64,000 bases of DNA from positions 682,001-746,000 of the forward strand of contig NZ_RJKS01000003.1 in the NCBI RefSeq assembly GCF_003762905.1. The letters are read 5' to 3'. The notes beneath the pieces were generated by a model that was given only the letters and a program-made list of their open reading frames with translations, ran no database searches and was not told where the DNA came from. This DNA comes from Curtobacterium sp. ZW137 (GTDB taxonomy: Bacteria > Actinomycetota > Actinomycetes > Actinomycetales > Microbacteriaceae). The position numbers were made by a program, and so were the translations under genes. This document shows, piece after piece, positions 35,807-43,861 of the stretch (position 1 is the stretch's first letter; each line of letters opens with the position of its first letter).

Positions 35807-37461
35807 TTGCTCGCGCCTTCCACGAATGCGGCCTGGCTGAGCCGGACCACGCCGTCCGCGTACGTCGAGACGCCCGCGATGTCGTCCCGGACGCCGGTGA
35901 TGCTCCGGGTCCGGTAGAGGTAGATGATCGGGTCGTCGCGCTGCACGATGGTCGTCATCTGCCCGTACAGGTCGGCGCGCTCCTGTTCGTCCGTGGACTG
36001 GGAAGCCCGGGTGATCAGGTCGTCCACCTCCGGGTTGCTGTAGCCGGCGTAGTTGTTGCCGCCGCCCGTGCTCAGGAACCCGCCGATGTTGCCGTGCGGG
36101 TCGACGCGTCCGGACCAGCCGAGCTGGAGCGCCTGGAAGTCACCGCGCGTCTGGTCGTCGAGGAGCGTCGTGTACTCCACCGGGGTGATCGTGATCGCGA
36201 ACCCACCCGCCCGGGCCTGCGACTGCAGGGCCTGCGCGAACCGGACCGTGTCGGGGGTGTTCGTCACCTCCATCTCGATCGGGAACGGCTGCTGCACGCC
36301 CGCCTTCGCGAGGATCCGCTTCGCCTGCTCCGGGTCGTAGGCAGGGCAGGCCTTGCTGGCGTCGCTCGCAAAGACGCTGGTGTTCGGCACCGGGGAGCAG
36401 GCGACGTCGGCCCAGCCGTGGAAGACGCTCTGCACGAGTTCGGCGCGGTTGATCGACATCGACAGCGCCCGACGGACGTCGGCACGCTCGGCGAGCGGCG
36501 TGTCGATCTGCTTCGGGTCGGTGCCGACGCCGTCCTGGTTGCCGATGTTCACGGTGATGCCCTGGTACCCGAGCGACCCGGTGCGCAGGACGGTCAGGTC
36601 CTTCCGCTTCCGCAGGTCGTCGACGTCCTGCGTGGAGATCGTGTCCGCCACCTGCACGTCGCCCGACTTCAGGTTCGCGGCCCGGATGCTCGCGTCGGTG
36701 ATGATCCGGTACGTGATCGTGTCGAAGTGCGCGGACGAGGGGTCGTAGTACTCCGGGTCGCGCTCGACCTGGATCGAGGTCTGCGGGACGCGCTTCACGA
36801 ACTTGTACGGGCCGACGCACACCGGCGCGTCCCCGAACTCGTCGCCCTCATCCGCGAGGGCCCCCGGCGACATCACCATGCCCGCGCGGTCGGCCAGGGC
36901 GGCGGTGATCGGGGCGAACGGCGTCGCGTACCGGAGCCGGACGGTGTGGTCGTCGACCGCGCTGACGTCCGTCACCGGGCCCATCTCGCTCTTCCGGCTG
37001 GAGTCGGCCTTGGTCAGGTTCCGCTCGAGGGTGGTGACCACGGCGGCTGCGTCGAACGGGGTGCCGTCGGCGAAGCGGACGCCGGTGCGGACCGGGAACG
37101 TCACGGTCTTCCCGCCGTCGGTCACGGTCGGCAGCGACGTCGCGAGCATCGGCACGATCGTGCCCGCCGCGTCGATGTCGTAGAGCTTCTGGCACATCGT
37201 CTCCATGACGTACCGGGTGTACAGCGACGAGGACGTCGTGGGGTCGAGGCGGTCCGGCTCGGCCGAGAGCGCCATCACGAGGTCGCCGCCCTCCTGGACC
37301 TGCTGGTCGCCGATGGCGGTGGTGGTGACGGTGCCCGCGGTGGTGCCGCCGGCCTTCGAGCGTTGGACGGGGACGCACGCCGTGAGCGCGAGCGTCGCTG
37401 CGATGACGACGGCCGGCAGCGCGATGAGGGTGCGGCGGCGTCGGGGGCTGATCGGGGACAT
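35803..37461 (-). CDS. Peptide-binding lipoprotein (SBP family 5)
   Basis: A 552-aa solute-binding protein with a lipoprotein signal ending LTAC (Cys29) after a run of four Arg. The Dpp/Opp-type fold shows family blocks such as DRLDPTTSS, VTFPVRTGVRFADGTPF and LSMSINRAELV. First gene of the operon and so nearest to the two GntR sites. Binds the imported peptide outside the membrane; together with the gamma-glutamyltransferase the ligand may be glutathione-like. Confidence 0.9.
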   Translation of the reverse strand: MSPISPRRRRTLIALPAVVIAATLALTACVPVQRSKAGGTTAGTVTTTAIGDQQVQEGGDLVMALSAEPDRLDPTTSSSLYTRYVMETMCQKLYDIDAAGTIVPMLATSLPTVTDGGKTVTFPVRTGVRFADGTPFDAAAVVTTLERNLTKADSSRKSEMGPVTDVSAVDDHTVRLRYATPFAPITAALADRAGMVMSPGALADEGDEFGDAPVCVGPYKFVKRVPQTSIQVERDPEYYDPSSAHFDTITYRIITDASIRAANLKSGDVQVADTISTQDVDDLRKRKDLTVLRTGSLGYQGITVNIGNQDGVGTDPKQIDTPLAERADVRRALSMSINRAELVQSVFHGWADVACSPVPNTSVFASDASKACPAYDPEQAKRILAKAGVQQPFPIEMEVTNTPDTVRFAQALQSQARAGGFAITITPVEYTTLLDDQTRGDFQALQLGWSGRVDPHGNIGGFLSTGGGNNYAGYSNPEVDDLITRASQSTDEQERADLYGQMTTIVQRDDPIIYLYRTRSITGVRDDIAGVSTYADGVVRLSQAAFVEGASK

Positions 37462-37523
37462 GGGGATCCTGATGCTGGTGGGGCTGTGGCGTTCCTTGTG
37501 GGATCGCGCTCAGGAGCGGGGTT

Positions 37524-37567
37524 GATTGCATACAATCATGGATCCGCGATCTCGTTTGTATACATTT
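37524..37567 (-). promoter_or_regulatory. Twin GntR operators of the peptide operon
   Basis: GATTGCATACAATC (37524-37537) is an inverted repeat, and TTTGTATACATTT (37555-37567) has the palindromic core TGTATACA. Both fit TTGnATACAnT, the AT-rich type bound by FCD-class GntR proteins, and they are about 30 bp apart (three helical turns). They are among the few AT-rich tracts in the window. Confidence 0.65.
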
Positions 37568-37612
37568 TGTTTCGAGTGTGTGACGCGTCCTGCACATCGG
37601 GCAGCCCGTGAC

Positions 37613-37633
37613 CAGCCCCCACGACTGGGGCTG
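37613..37633. other. Stem-loop between divergent genes
   Basis: CAGCCCC (37613-37619) pairs with GGGGCTG (37627-37633). A second small stem, GTGTCG with CGACAC, follows at about 37633-37647. They lie in the leader region of the M23 gene. Possible leader structure; I could not match it to a known riboswitch. Confidence 0.35.
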
Positions 37634-37729
37634 TGTCGATCCGACACCCCTCGGTGACCATCGTTCGGCGGCCTGCACCGGGCAGTCCGCACGCGGCTCG
37701 TCAGGGAGAGCCGCCGACACAGGGGAACC

Positions 37730-38923
37730 ATGCGCATCACCACGACCACGACCAGGACCAGGCTGGCCGCCGTCATCACCGCAGCGGTGATCGCCGTGAC
37801 CGGCAGCATCGCCATCGCCGCACCGGCCGGAGCAGCCACCACTGCGCCGGCCCGGGCATCGACCGTCGTCTCGACGAGCGTCCCCGCAGGGACCAAGCTG
37901 CTGCCCGGCGACGTCATGACGTCGTCGAACGGCCAGTTCCGGCTCGTCATGCAGGGCGACGGCAACCTCGTCGAGTACGGGATCGGGAACGCCGTCCTCT
38001 GGGCGTCGAACACCGCGAAGTACCCCGGGGCCGTCGCTGTCGTCGGGACCGACGGCGTCTTCTCGATCCGCTCCGGCTCGAAGACCGTCGCGAAGTGGGG
38101 CACCTCCGGCCACGTCGGCTACGACTTCGGCGTGCTGCCCGACGGGTCCCTCCGGATGCGCGACTCCGTGAAGCGGACCATCTGGCAGCTCCAGAACTTC
38201 CAGGACCGCGTCACCGCCGGCAACGTCATCAAGCCCGGCACGGTGCTGCGCTCCGACGCAAGCTCCGCCCGGAAGTTCACGATGCAGGCCGACGGCAACC
38301 TGGTGCAGTACCTGAACGGCAAGGCCGCGTGGGCATCGCGCACCAACGGGCACCCGGGATCGTGGGCGTCCGTGCAGACCGACGGCAGCCTGGTCGTCTA
38401 CGGACCCGACAACCGTGCGCTCTGGTCGTCGAAGACCACCACCGCCGGACGTGGTCAGCTCCTCGTGCAGGTCGACTCGAACGTCGTCCTCTACGGCAGC
38501 AAGGACACCCGGGTCTGGTCGACCCGCCCCGTCAGCGGCCTGCTCTGGCCCGTCGCGTCCACCCGGATCACCGGGAAGTTCGGCGACGACCGCGGTGCCG
38601 GACACACCCCGCGCTACCACCAGGGCGCCGACGCGGGCGTCGTCACCGGCACCGCCGTGTACGGCTCGGGGAGCGGCACGGTCACCGAGACCGTCGCGAA
38701 CAACGCGACGTTCGGCAACTACGTCGTCGTGAAGTACGGGCTGACGACGGTCCTCACCGCGCACCTCAGCAAGATCGAGGTGAAGAAGGGCCAGGTGGTG
38801 TCGTCGAAGACCGAGATCGCGAAGTCGGGCAACACCGGCCAGTCCACCGGCCCCCACGTGCACGTCGAGACGCGCATCAACGGCACGCTCAAGGACCCCT
38901 TGACGCAGCTGCACTTCCGCTGA
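37730..38923 (+). CDS. Secreted B-lectin / M23 peptidase fusion
   Basis: A 397-aa secreted protein: signal peptide (about residues 1-36), then two bulb-type (mannose-binding) lectin regions (about 50-270), then an M23 peptidase domain (about 280-397). The lectin repeats show the QxDxNxVxY-type motif as MQGDGNLVEY and MQADGNLVQY, with weaker later copies. The peptidase has the zinc ligands in HQGADAG and HVHVE, with LTAHLS between. It probably cuts peptidoglycan cross-bridges, targeted by sugar binding, in own wall remodelling or against competitors. AGGGGAACC precedes the ATG. Confidence 0.88.
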   Translation: MRITTTTTRTRLAAVITAAVIAVTGSIAIAAPAGAATTAPARASTVVSTSVPAGTKLLPGDVMTSSNGQFRLVMQGDGNLVEYGIGNAVLWASNTAKYPGAVAVVGTDGVFSIRSGSKTVAKWGTSGHVGYDFGVLPDGSLRMRDSVKRTIWQLQNFQDRVTAGNVIKPGTVLRSDASSARKFTMQADGNLVQYLNGKAAWASRTNGHPGSWASVQTDGSLVVYGPDNRALWSSKTTTAGRGQLLVQVDSNVVLYGSKDTRVWSTRPVSGLLWPVASTRITGKFGDDRGAGHTPRYHQGADAGVVTGTAVYGSGSGTVTETVANNATFGNYVVVKYGLTTVLTAHLSKIEVKKGQVVSSKTEIAKSGNTGQSTGPHVHVETRINGTLKDPLTQLHFR

Positions 38924-38977
38924 CGCCGCGGTGCGCGTGCGCGGTGCGCTCGCGGTGCGCGCGCGTCGCCCGCTTCC

Positions 38978-39038
38978 GCTGAGATCGCACTGTTCGTCGC
39001 CTCCTGAGACAGCAGGCGACAGAGCCTGCGATCTCAGC
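38978..39038. terminator. Long imperfect stem-loop
   Basis: GCTGAGATCGCA (38978-38989) pairs perfectly with TGCGATCTCAGC (39027-39038). Inside, GTCGCCT pairs with AGGCGAC. It lies 55 nt after the M23 stop and could end that transcript. Confidence 0.55.
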
Positions 39039-39082
39039 GTCGGGTTCTCGGCACGTCTCGCGCGCTCGACGTGACCAACCAC

Positions 39083-39126
39083 CGGCCGGGAGGCTCGTGG
39101 CGGCCCGGCACCGCGCCTCCCGTCCG
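39083..39126. repeat. Decayed dispersed hairpin element
   Basis: The right arm GGCACCGCGCCTCCCGTCCG (39107-39126) equals that of element 2, but the left arm keeps only its outer part (CGGCCGGGAGGC); the centre no longer pairs well. Confidence 0.65.
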
Positions 39127-39247
39127 GGCCGTGGTGCGGCCCGGGTGCGCGGTACGGTCCGGATCCGTGGTGCGGTCCGGGTGCGAGCGCGACCACGTGG
39201 ATACGACATGTTTGGCACCCTGGGCCGCAATCGGACAGTGTCAACCG

Positions 39248-39967
39248 ATGCGCACCTTCGACCGCATCGCTCCGAGGCCGACCGCGGCGGTCTACGTCGA
39301 CGGCTTCAACCTCTTCCGCCGCGCGCTCCAGGGCCGCGACGACCTCAAGTGGCTCGATCTCGAACTGCTCTGCGAACGGCTCTTGCCGACGTTCGACGTG
39401 GGGCAGATCCGCTACTTCACTGCGCGTGTTCGTCATGTCGAGGGCAATGACCCACGTTCGCCTCAGAACCAGGAGGCGTACCTCCGCGCGCTCGGAACGC
39501 TGCCGTCGGTGTCCCTGCACTTCGGGACCTTCCGATCCGACAAGCGATGGATGGCAGTGTCGCCGCTCGACATCGGCGAGGACGGATCACCGAGGCAGAT
39601 CCGTGTGCGGAAGATCGAGGAGAAGGGGACGGATGTCAGCCTCGCCTCGCACATGGTCTGCGACGCGATGGAGCACCTGGTCGATGCGTACTTCCTGCTG
39701 TCGAACGACTCGGACTTCGCCGAGGCGCTCCGCCTCGTGCGCAGTCGAGCGAGGCGGCGGGTCGGGCTGATCGTCCCGACCAGTGGACGCGCGGCGCGCA
39801 CCCTGATGGACATCCACCCCGACGAGGTCCGAGTCCTCCGAGAGGGATTGCTCCACGACAGTCAGTTCCCCGACCGTGTCCTCGATGAGCTCGGGGCCTT
39901 CTCGCGACCCCGCGGATGGCAAAGTGCAAGGGCCCCTCTCGATGGAGAAGGGCCCCGCGCCGGTTAG
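39248..39967 (+). CDS. NYN-domain (PIN-like) nuclease
   Basis: A 239-aa protein of the NYN/LabA type. The Asp of YVDGFNLF (residue about 16) and the pair in LSNDSDF (Asp154, Asp156) are the metal ligands of the PIN-like fold; VRKIEEKGTDVSLA and GLIVPTSGRAA are further family blocks. Probably an RNA or DNA nuclease. Codon use is less GC-biased than in its neighbours, suggesting transfer. The upstream open frame starts inside the hairpin region, so the ATG at 39248 is preferred. The next gene is a restriction-like protein. Confidence 0.85.
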   Translation: MRTFDRIAPRPTAAVYVDGFNLFRRALQGRDDLKWLDLELLCERLLPTFDVGQIRYFTARVRHVEGNDPRSPQNQEAYLRALGTLPSVSLHFGTFRSDKRWMAVSPLDIGEDGSPRQIRVRKIEEKGTDVSLASHMVCDAMEHLVDAYFLLSNDSDFAEALRLVRSRARRRVGLIVPTSGRAARTLMDIHPDEVRVLREGLLHDSQFPDRVLDELGAFSRPRGWQSARAPLDGEGPRAG

Positions 39968-40005
39968 CCGTTGCTGGCACCCCGGGTTGCACTGCAACGC
40001 TAACC
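39962..40005 (+). terminator. Stem-loop after the NYN gene
   Basis: GGTTAG-c-CGTTGC (39962-39974) pairs with GCAACGCTAACC (39994-40005): 12 bp with one bulge, including the NYN stop codon. A weaker GGGCCC stem sits just before it (about 39929-39955). It likely separates the NYN transcript from the next gene. Confidence 0.55.
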
Positions 40006-40132
40006 ATCCCGATGAAGGCGCGCAACTGGTACTCCGTATGCAACCGTTCGGAACGGCCCACGAACTGGGGGGTGTCGAGGCGTTCGGTGCTGACGGGCGT
40101 TCAACTACGGTCGCAGTGATCAAGGGAGAACA

Positions 40133-41227
40133 GTGGAGTTCGAAGAGCGACTCGCCGCGCTGGCGACGAAGGTGCACAACCAGCGGGACGCGATCCAGAC
40201 CGAAGAAGCGACGAAGAACGCGTTCGTGATGCCGTTCATCTCGACGATCCTCGGCTACGACGTGTTCAATCCGCTCGAGGTGGTGCCGGAGTTCACGGCC
40301 GACGTCGGCGTGAAGCGCGGCGAGAAGGTCGACTACGCGATCATGCGTGACGGCGAAGTGCAGATCCTCATCGAGTGCAAGAAGTCGACTGAGCCACTGA
40401 AGATCGAGCACGCCTCGCAGCTGTTCCGCTACTTCTCGGTCACGAACGCGCGGATCGCCGTGTTGACGAACGGCGAGGTCTACAACTTCTACACGGACCT
40501 CGACGCTCCGAACAAGATGGACGACCGCCCGTTCCTCGTGCTGGACCTCGCGGACATCGACGAGACCCTCCTGCCGGAACTCCGCAAGCTCACCAAGGAC
40601 GTCTTCGACCTGGACTCGGTGATCAGCGCTGCAGAAGAGCTGAAGTACGTCGGCGCGATCAAGCGTGCGATCGCGGCGCAGTTCCGCGAGCCGGAAGAAG
40701 ACTTCGTGCGGCTCTTCACCACCCGGGTGTATGACGGTCGGTTCACGCAGGACGCGAAGGTGCAGTTCACCGCCCTGGTCGCGAAGGCCTCGAAGCAGTA
40801 CCTCAACGAGCAGGTCAACGACCGCCTCAAGACGGCCCTCGGAGCGTCGTACTCGGCACCGGTGAGCGTCGAGGCCTCCGAAGAAGCAGTCTCCAGCGAG
40901 TCCGTGGTCCAAGACGACATCGACCGGGACACCGAGATCGAGACGACGCTCGAGGAGCTCGAGGGATACCAGATCGTCAAGGCGATCGCGTGCAGCGAGG
41001 TCAAGCCGGACCGGATCGCGCACCGCGACCAGAAGTCCTACTTCGCGGTCCTGCTCGACGACAACAACCGGAAGCCGATCGCGCGGCTCTGGTTCAACGG
41101 AAAGAAGCAGAAGTACCTTGGCCTCTTCGACGAGAACAAGGTCGAGACAAAGCATCCCATCGACGCACTCGACGACATCTACCTGCACGCGGACGCTATC
41201 CGGACCGCGGTAGCGCAGTTCGCCTGA
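40133..41227 (+). CDS. Type I restriction HsdR-N-like PD-(D/E)XK protein
   Basis: A 364-aa protein. The N-terminal 150 residues resemble the HsdR N-terminal nuclease domain: Asp67 in KVDYAI and Glu81-x-Lys83 in ILIECKK form a PD-(D/E)XK site. No helicase follows. A Glu/Ser-rich, acidic linker (about 245-285) leads to a small C-terminal beta-rich domain (about 290-363). A solitary nuclease of this type could be a defence effector, a phage-derived protein or a housekeeping DNA enzyme. GTG start with AGGGAGAACA. Codon bias is weaker than in neighbours. Confidence 0.75.
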   Translation: MEFEERLAALATKVHNQRDAIQTEEATKNAFVMPFISTILGYDVFNPLEVVPEFTADVGVKRGEKVDYAIMRDGEVQILIECKKSTEPLKIEHASQLFRYFSVTNARIAVLTNGEVYNFYTDLDAPNKMDDRPFLVLDLADIDETLLPELRKLTKDVFDLDSVISAAEELKYVGAIKRAIAAQFREPEEDFVRLFTTRVYDGRFTQDAKVQFTALVAKASKQYLNEQVNDRLKTALGASYSAPVSVEASEEAVSSESVVQDDIDRDTEIETTLEELEGYQIVKAIACSEVKPDRIAHRDQKSYFAVLLDDNNRKPIARLWFNGKKQKYLGLFDENKVETKHPIDALDDIYLHADAIRTAVAQFA

Positions 41228-41236
41228 CCCCGGCCG

Positions 41237-41249
41237 TACCCTGGACGGG
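41237..41249 (+). promoter_or_regulatory. Leaderless promoter TACCCT
   Basis: TACCCT (41237-41242) ends 7 nt before the ATG at 41250. Confidence 0.5.
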
Positions 41250-42086
41250 ATGAACTCCCGCGCCGCCCGACTCCTCGTGCTCGTGGCGATCGGCATTGCC
41301 GCTGGGGTCCTCTCCGGCCTGTTCGGGGTCGGCGGTGGCGTCATCGTGGTCCCGGCCCTGATGGCCTTCCTGCACGTGGACCAGCGCAGCGCCTCTGCGA
41401 GCTCCCTCGTGGCGATCGCGCCCGCGGCCGTCGTCGGCGCGATCACCTACGCGGTGCGGGGCGAGGTGCACTGGCTCGCGGCGCTGACACTGGCGGTCGG
41501 CAGTGTCGTCGGCGCCCCGATCGGTGCCCGCATGCTCCGCGCGATCTCGCTGCGGGTCTTGCCGTGGATCTTCGTCGGGTTCATCGTCGTCGTGCTGGTC
41601 TCCCTGTTCGCGAACACCCCCTCGCGTGAGGGGACGGTGCACTTCGGCCTGGTCGAGGCGCTCGTCCTGCTCGGCATCGGTCTGCTGTCCGGGGTGCTCT
41701 CCGGCCTGGTGGGCGTCGGCGGCGGGGTCGTGATCGTGCCCGGCATGGAACTCGCGCTCGGCGCGGGCGACCTGCTCGCGAAGGGCACCTCGCTGCTCAC
41801 GATGGTCCCGACGACGGTGTCGGGGACCGTGGCGAACCTGCGGAAGGGCGCGGTGGACCTGCGCGTGGGCCTCACCGTCGGGATCACCGCGGCGGTCTGC
41901 TCCCCGGCCGGCGCGCTCCTCGCGCGGGCGGTCGATCCCCAGGTCGCGACGTGGTTGTTCGCCGGGTTCCTGGTGGTGGTCGCCGTGATCGTCGTGCGGC
42001 GGGGCCTCCGGACCGCGCGGGCAGCGGCGACGCCCGGCCCCGGCGGGCTCGAGGGTGCCGCCGAGGACCCGACGGGCACCCGGTGA
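41250..42086 (+). CDS. TauE/SafE-family permease
   Basis: A 278-aa protein, the second of this family in the window. Two repeats are visible: LFGVGGGVIVVPAL near the N-terminus and LVGVGGGVVIVPGM after the middle, within about eight membrane helices. Predicted to move sulphite, organosulphonates or related anions. The TGA overlaps the GTG of the next gene. Confidence 0.88.
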   Translation: MNSRAARLLVLVAIGIAAGVLSGLFGVGGGVIVVPALMAFLHVDQRSASASSLVAIAPAAVVGAITYAVRGEVHWLAALTLAVGSVVGAPIGARMLRAISLRVLPWIFVGFIVVVLVSLFANTPSREGTVHFGLVEALVLLGIGLLSGVLSGLVGVGGGVVIVPGMELALGAGDLLAKGTSLLTMVPTTVSGTVANLRKGAVDLRVGLTVGITAAVCSPAGALLARAVDPQVATWLFAGFLVVVAVIVVRRGLRTARAAATPGPGGLEGAAEDPTGTR

Positions 42087-42709
42087 GGGTGACGACCGCC
42101 GAGGACGTGCTCGCCGCGTTCGCCCGCACGCCCGGCGACGTCGCGGCGGCGCGACGCGTGGCCCGGGGGTTCGCGGACCTCGACGAGGGGGAGCGGTCCG
42201 CGCTGCTCTGGAGCGAGGACCCCGGCGCCCGGCTCCTGGCCGTCGTGCTCCTCGTCCAGGCGATGCGGCGTCGCCCGGACCCCGAGCTGACCGAGGAGTA
42301 CCTCGGCGCTGCGCGGGCGGAGCGCATCGACCGTGCCGACCTGGTGGACATCGCCGCGGAGGAACTCGTCGGCGCACCGATGGTCGGCGGCTCGACCGGG
42401 CCGCTGTTCGCCCTCGCGAAGTCCGACGTCGCGTGGGTGCGGCGGATCGCGGTGGTGGCGACGCTCGCGTTCGTGAAGCAGGGCGACGCCGACGTGCCGC
42501 TCGCCGTCGTGGGGCGACTGGTGCGTGAGCGCGGTGAGACCATGCAGTCCGCGCTCGGGTGGGTCCTCCGCGAGGTCGGGAAGCGCGCCTCGGAGCCGGC
42601 GCTCGTCGCGTTCCTGGAGCGCCAGGGGCGGTTCCTGACGAAGGACGCCCTGGCGACGGCGACCGAACACCTGCCGACCGCGGAACGCGACCGCCTGCGC
42701 CAACGATGA
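42083..42709 (+). CDS. DNA alkylation repair (AlkD-like) HEAT protein
   Basis: A 208-aa all-helical protein with HEAT-like repeats. AKSDVAWVRRIAVVATLAFVKQGD resembles the DNA-binding repeat of AlkD glycosylases, and GWVLREVGKR the following one. It would remove alkylated bases. The GTG overlaps the TauE stop (GTGA), so the two are co-translated, although their functions do not obviously match. The family call is moderate: the protein is a little short for AlkD. Confidence 0.65.
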   Translation: MRVTTAEDVLAAFARTPGDVAAARRVARGFADLDEGERSALLWSEDPGARLLAVVLLVQAMRRRPDPELTEEYLGAARAERIDRADLVDIAAEELVGAPMVGGSTGPLFALAKSDVAWVRRIAVVATLAFVKQGDADVPLAVVGRLVRERGETMQSALGWVLREVGKRASEPALVAFLERQGRFLTKDALATATEHLPTAERDRLRQR

Positions 42710-42784
42710 CGCGCTAAAGAGCGATCTTTGCTCGCATTCGCGTGTTGCTTCTCGCTCGGACGGAACGATCTGTACCTTCATCCG

Positions 42785-43420
42785 GTGACTCCTGTTCCGA
42801 CTCCTCCGACCCAGAGCACTCACGACGGCCTCGTGGACGCGGTCAACCACGTCTCGGACGTCCGTTCGTTCGACTGGCTCGTCCTCTCGGTCGCTGTGCT
42901 GTCGCTCCTTGCAACGATCGGTATTGCGGCTGTCGTGAACATGACGTCCGCCCGCCAGCGGAGGCAGGAACGGGAGCTCGAAACTGAACGGCAGCGTCAG
43001 CAGCGACGAATCGACGCACTGCGGATGGTCATCGAGCGACTCGACCGTTTTGACGGCGGCGGCATCGACACGAAGTCGCCGGATGCCAAGACCGACTTCT
43101 TCGTCGAGACGGAAACCGAGCGGAACCTCCTCTCCTCCGCGCTGGATTCAAACGGAGACGAGCCTTTGCTTCGACTCCTTCTCGCCGAGTTCAGCTATCA
43201 GGCGTCACAACGCATCGGAGGTTCGAACTCTGCCCCGATGCCCGTGCTGATAAAGCAGCTACAGGCCGACCTGAGCCGTGATGTGCTCACCTATTCGGCG
43301 AGTGCCGAGTACCGCGGAGCGCTCGCGACGTACGTCGACGAACATCCCCGAATCGATGTTCTGGCGTGGCTCGATTCGTGGAATTCCGTGCGTGCGGGAC
43401 GGGCTGTGGAGGTCAAGTGA
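42785..43420 (+). CDS. Orphan membrane-anchored coiled-coil protein
   Basis: A 211-aa protein. After about 30 residues it has one membrane helix (WLVLSVAVLSLLATIGIAAVV), then a charged coiled coil (RQRRQERELETERQRQQRRID) and a helical C-terminal domain. I recognise no family. TACCTT (42773-42778) lies 6 nt before the GTG. Codons are noticeably less GC-biased than in flanking genes, hinting at acquisition. It is monocistronic. Confidence 0.7.
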   Translation: MTPVPTPPTQSTHDGLVDAVNHVSDVRSFDWLVLSVAVLSLLATIGIAAVVNMTSARQRRQERELETERQRQQRRIDALRMVIERLDRFDGGGIDTKSPDAKTDFFVETETERNLLSSALDSNGDEPLLRLLLAEFSYQASQRIGGSNSAPMPVLIKQLQADLSRDVLTYSASAEYRGALATYVDEHPRIDVLAWLDSWNSVRAGRAVEVK

Positions 43421-43450
43421 GCTGAGCCAGGGCCGTCTGCGCCAGACGCG

Positions 43451-43816
43451 CTAGGACTGCTGCGCCTCCGCGAGGATCGTCGTCAGGCGCGCGATCACCC
43501 CGTCCCGCACCTCGATGACGTCGACGCCGCGGACCTGCGGGTCACCGACCGGGCCGAAGCCCCAGGCGAGTGCGCCGTGGGATGCGGAGACGTAGCGGCG
43601 CCCCTCTTCGACGAACTGGAAGGCACCCGGTGCGCCGTCGAGGAGGGCAGCGGCCTTGGTCTCGAGCGCGTCCCAGCCGGTCACGGTCTCGTCGGGGTCC
43701 ACGAACGCCACGTCCGGGGCGAAGGTGCGTTCGATCGCCGCCCGCCGGGACTCGGGATCCCGGTTCCCGAACACGTCGTGGAGGTTCGCGGTCAGCAGCT
43801 CGGAGGTCGTCGCCAT
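43451..43816 (-). CDS. NTF2/SnoaL-like protein
   Basis: A 121-aa protein of SnoaL-like fold: RRAAIERTFAPDVAFVDPDE at the N-terminus and the closing strand IEVRDGVIARLTTIL. Such proteins are small-molecule isomerases, or binding proteins with no known activity. TAGGCT (43823-43828, complement) lies 6 nt before the ATG. Confidence 0.8.
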   Translation of the reverse strand: MATTSELLTANLHDVFGNRDPESRRAAIERTFAPDVAFVDPDETVTGWDALETKAAALLDGAPGAFQFVEEGRRYVSASHGALAWGFGPVGDPQVRGVDVIEVRDGVIARLTTILAEAQQS

Positions 43817-43861
43817 GCCCGGAGCCTAGACGGCCGGGCCGCGGACCGGGACGATGGGCGC

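Larger units (their letters stand above)
38924..39247. other. Gene-free stretch with inverted repeats
   Basis: No gene. Holds a two-part inverted repeat (38978-39038), a decayed hairpin-family element (39083-39126) and a short direct repeat CCGTGGTGCGGyCCGGGTGCG at about 39128 and 39165. The last 70 nt should contain the NYN gene promoter, but no clear box stands out. Confidence 0.6.

Noticed and set aside
37560..37729. Possible c-di-AMP (ydaO) riboswitch before the M23 peptidase gene
   Set aside because: Small stems exist and such riboswitches do occur before wall hydrolases, but I could not find the conserved ydaO core sequences.
39962..40005. tRNA-like fold after the NYN gene
   Set aside because: It is a single bulged stem with a 19-nt loop, without the anticodon and T arms.
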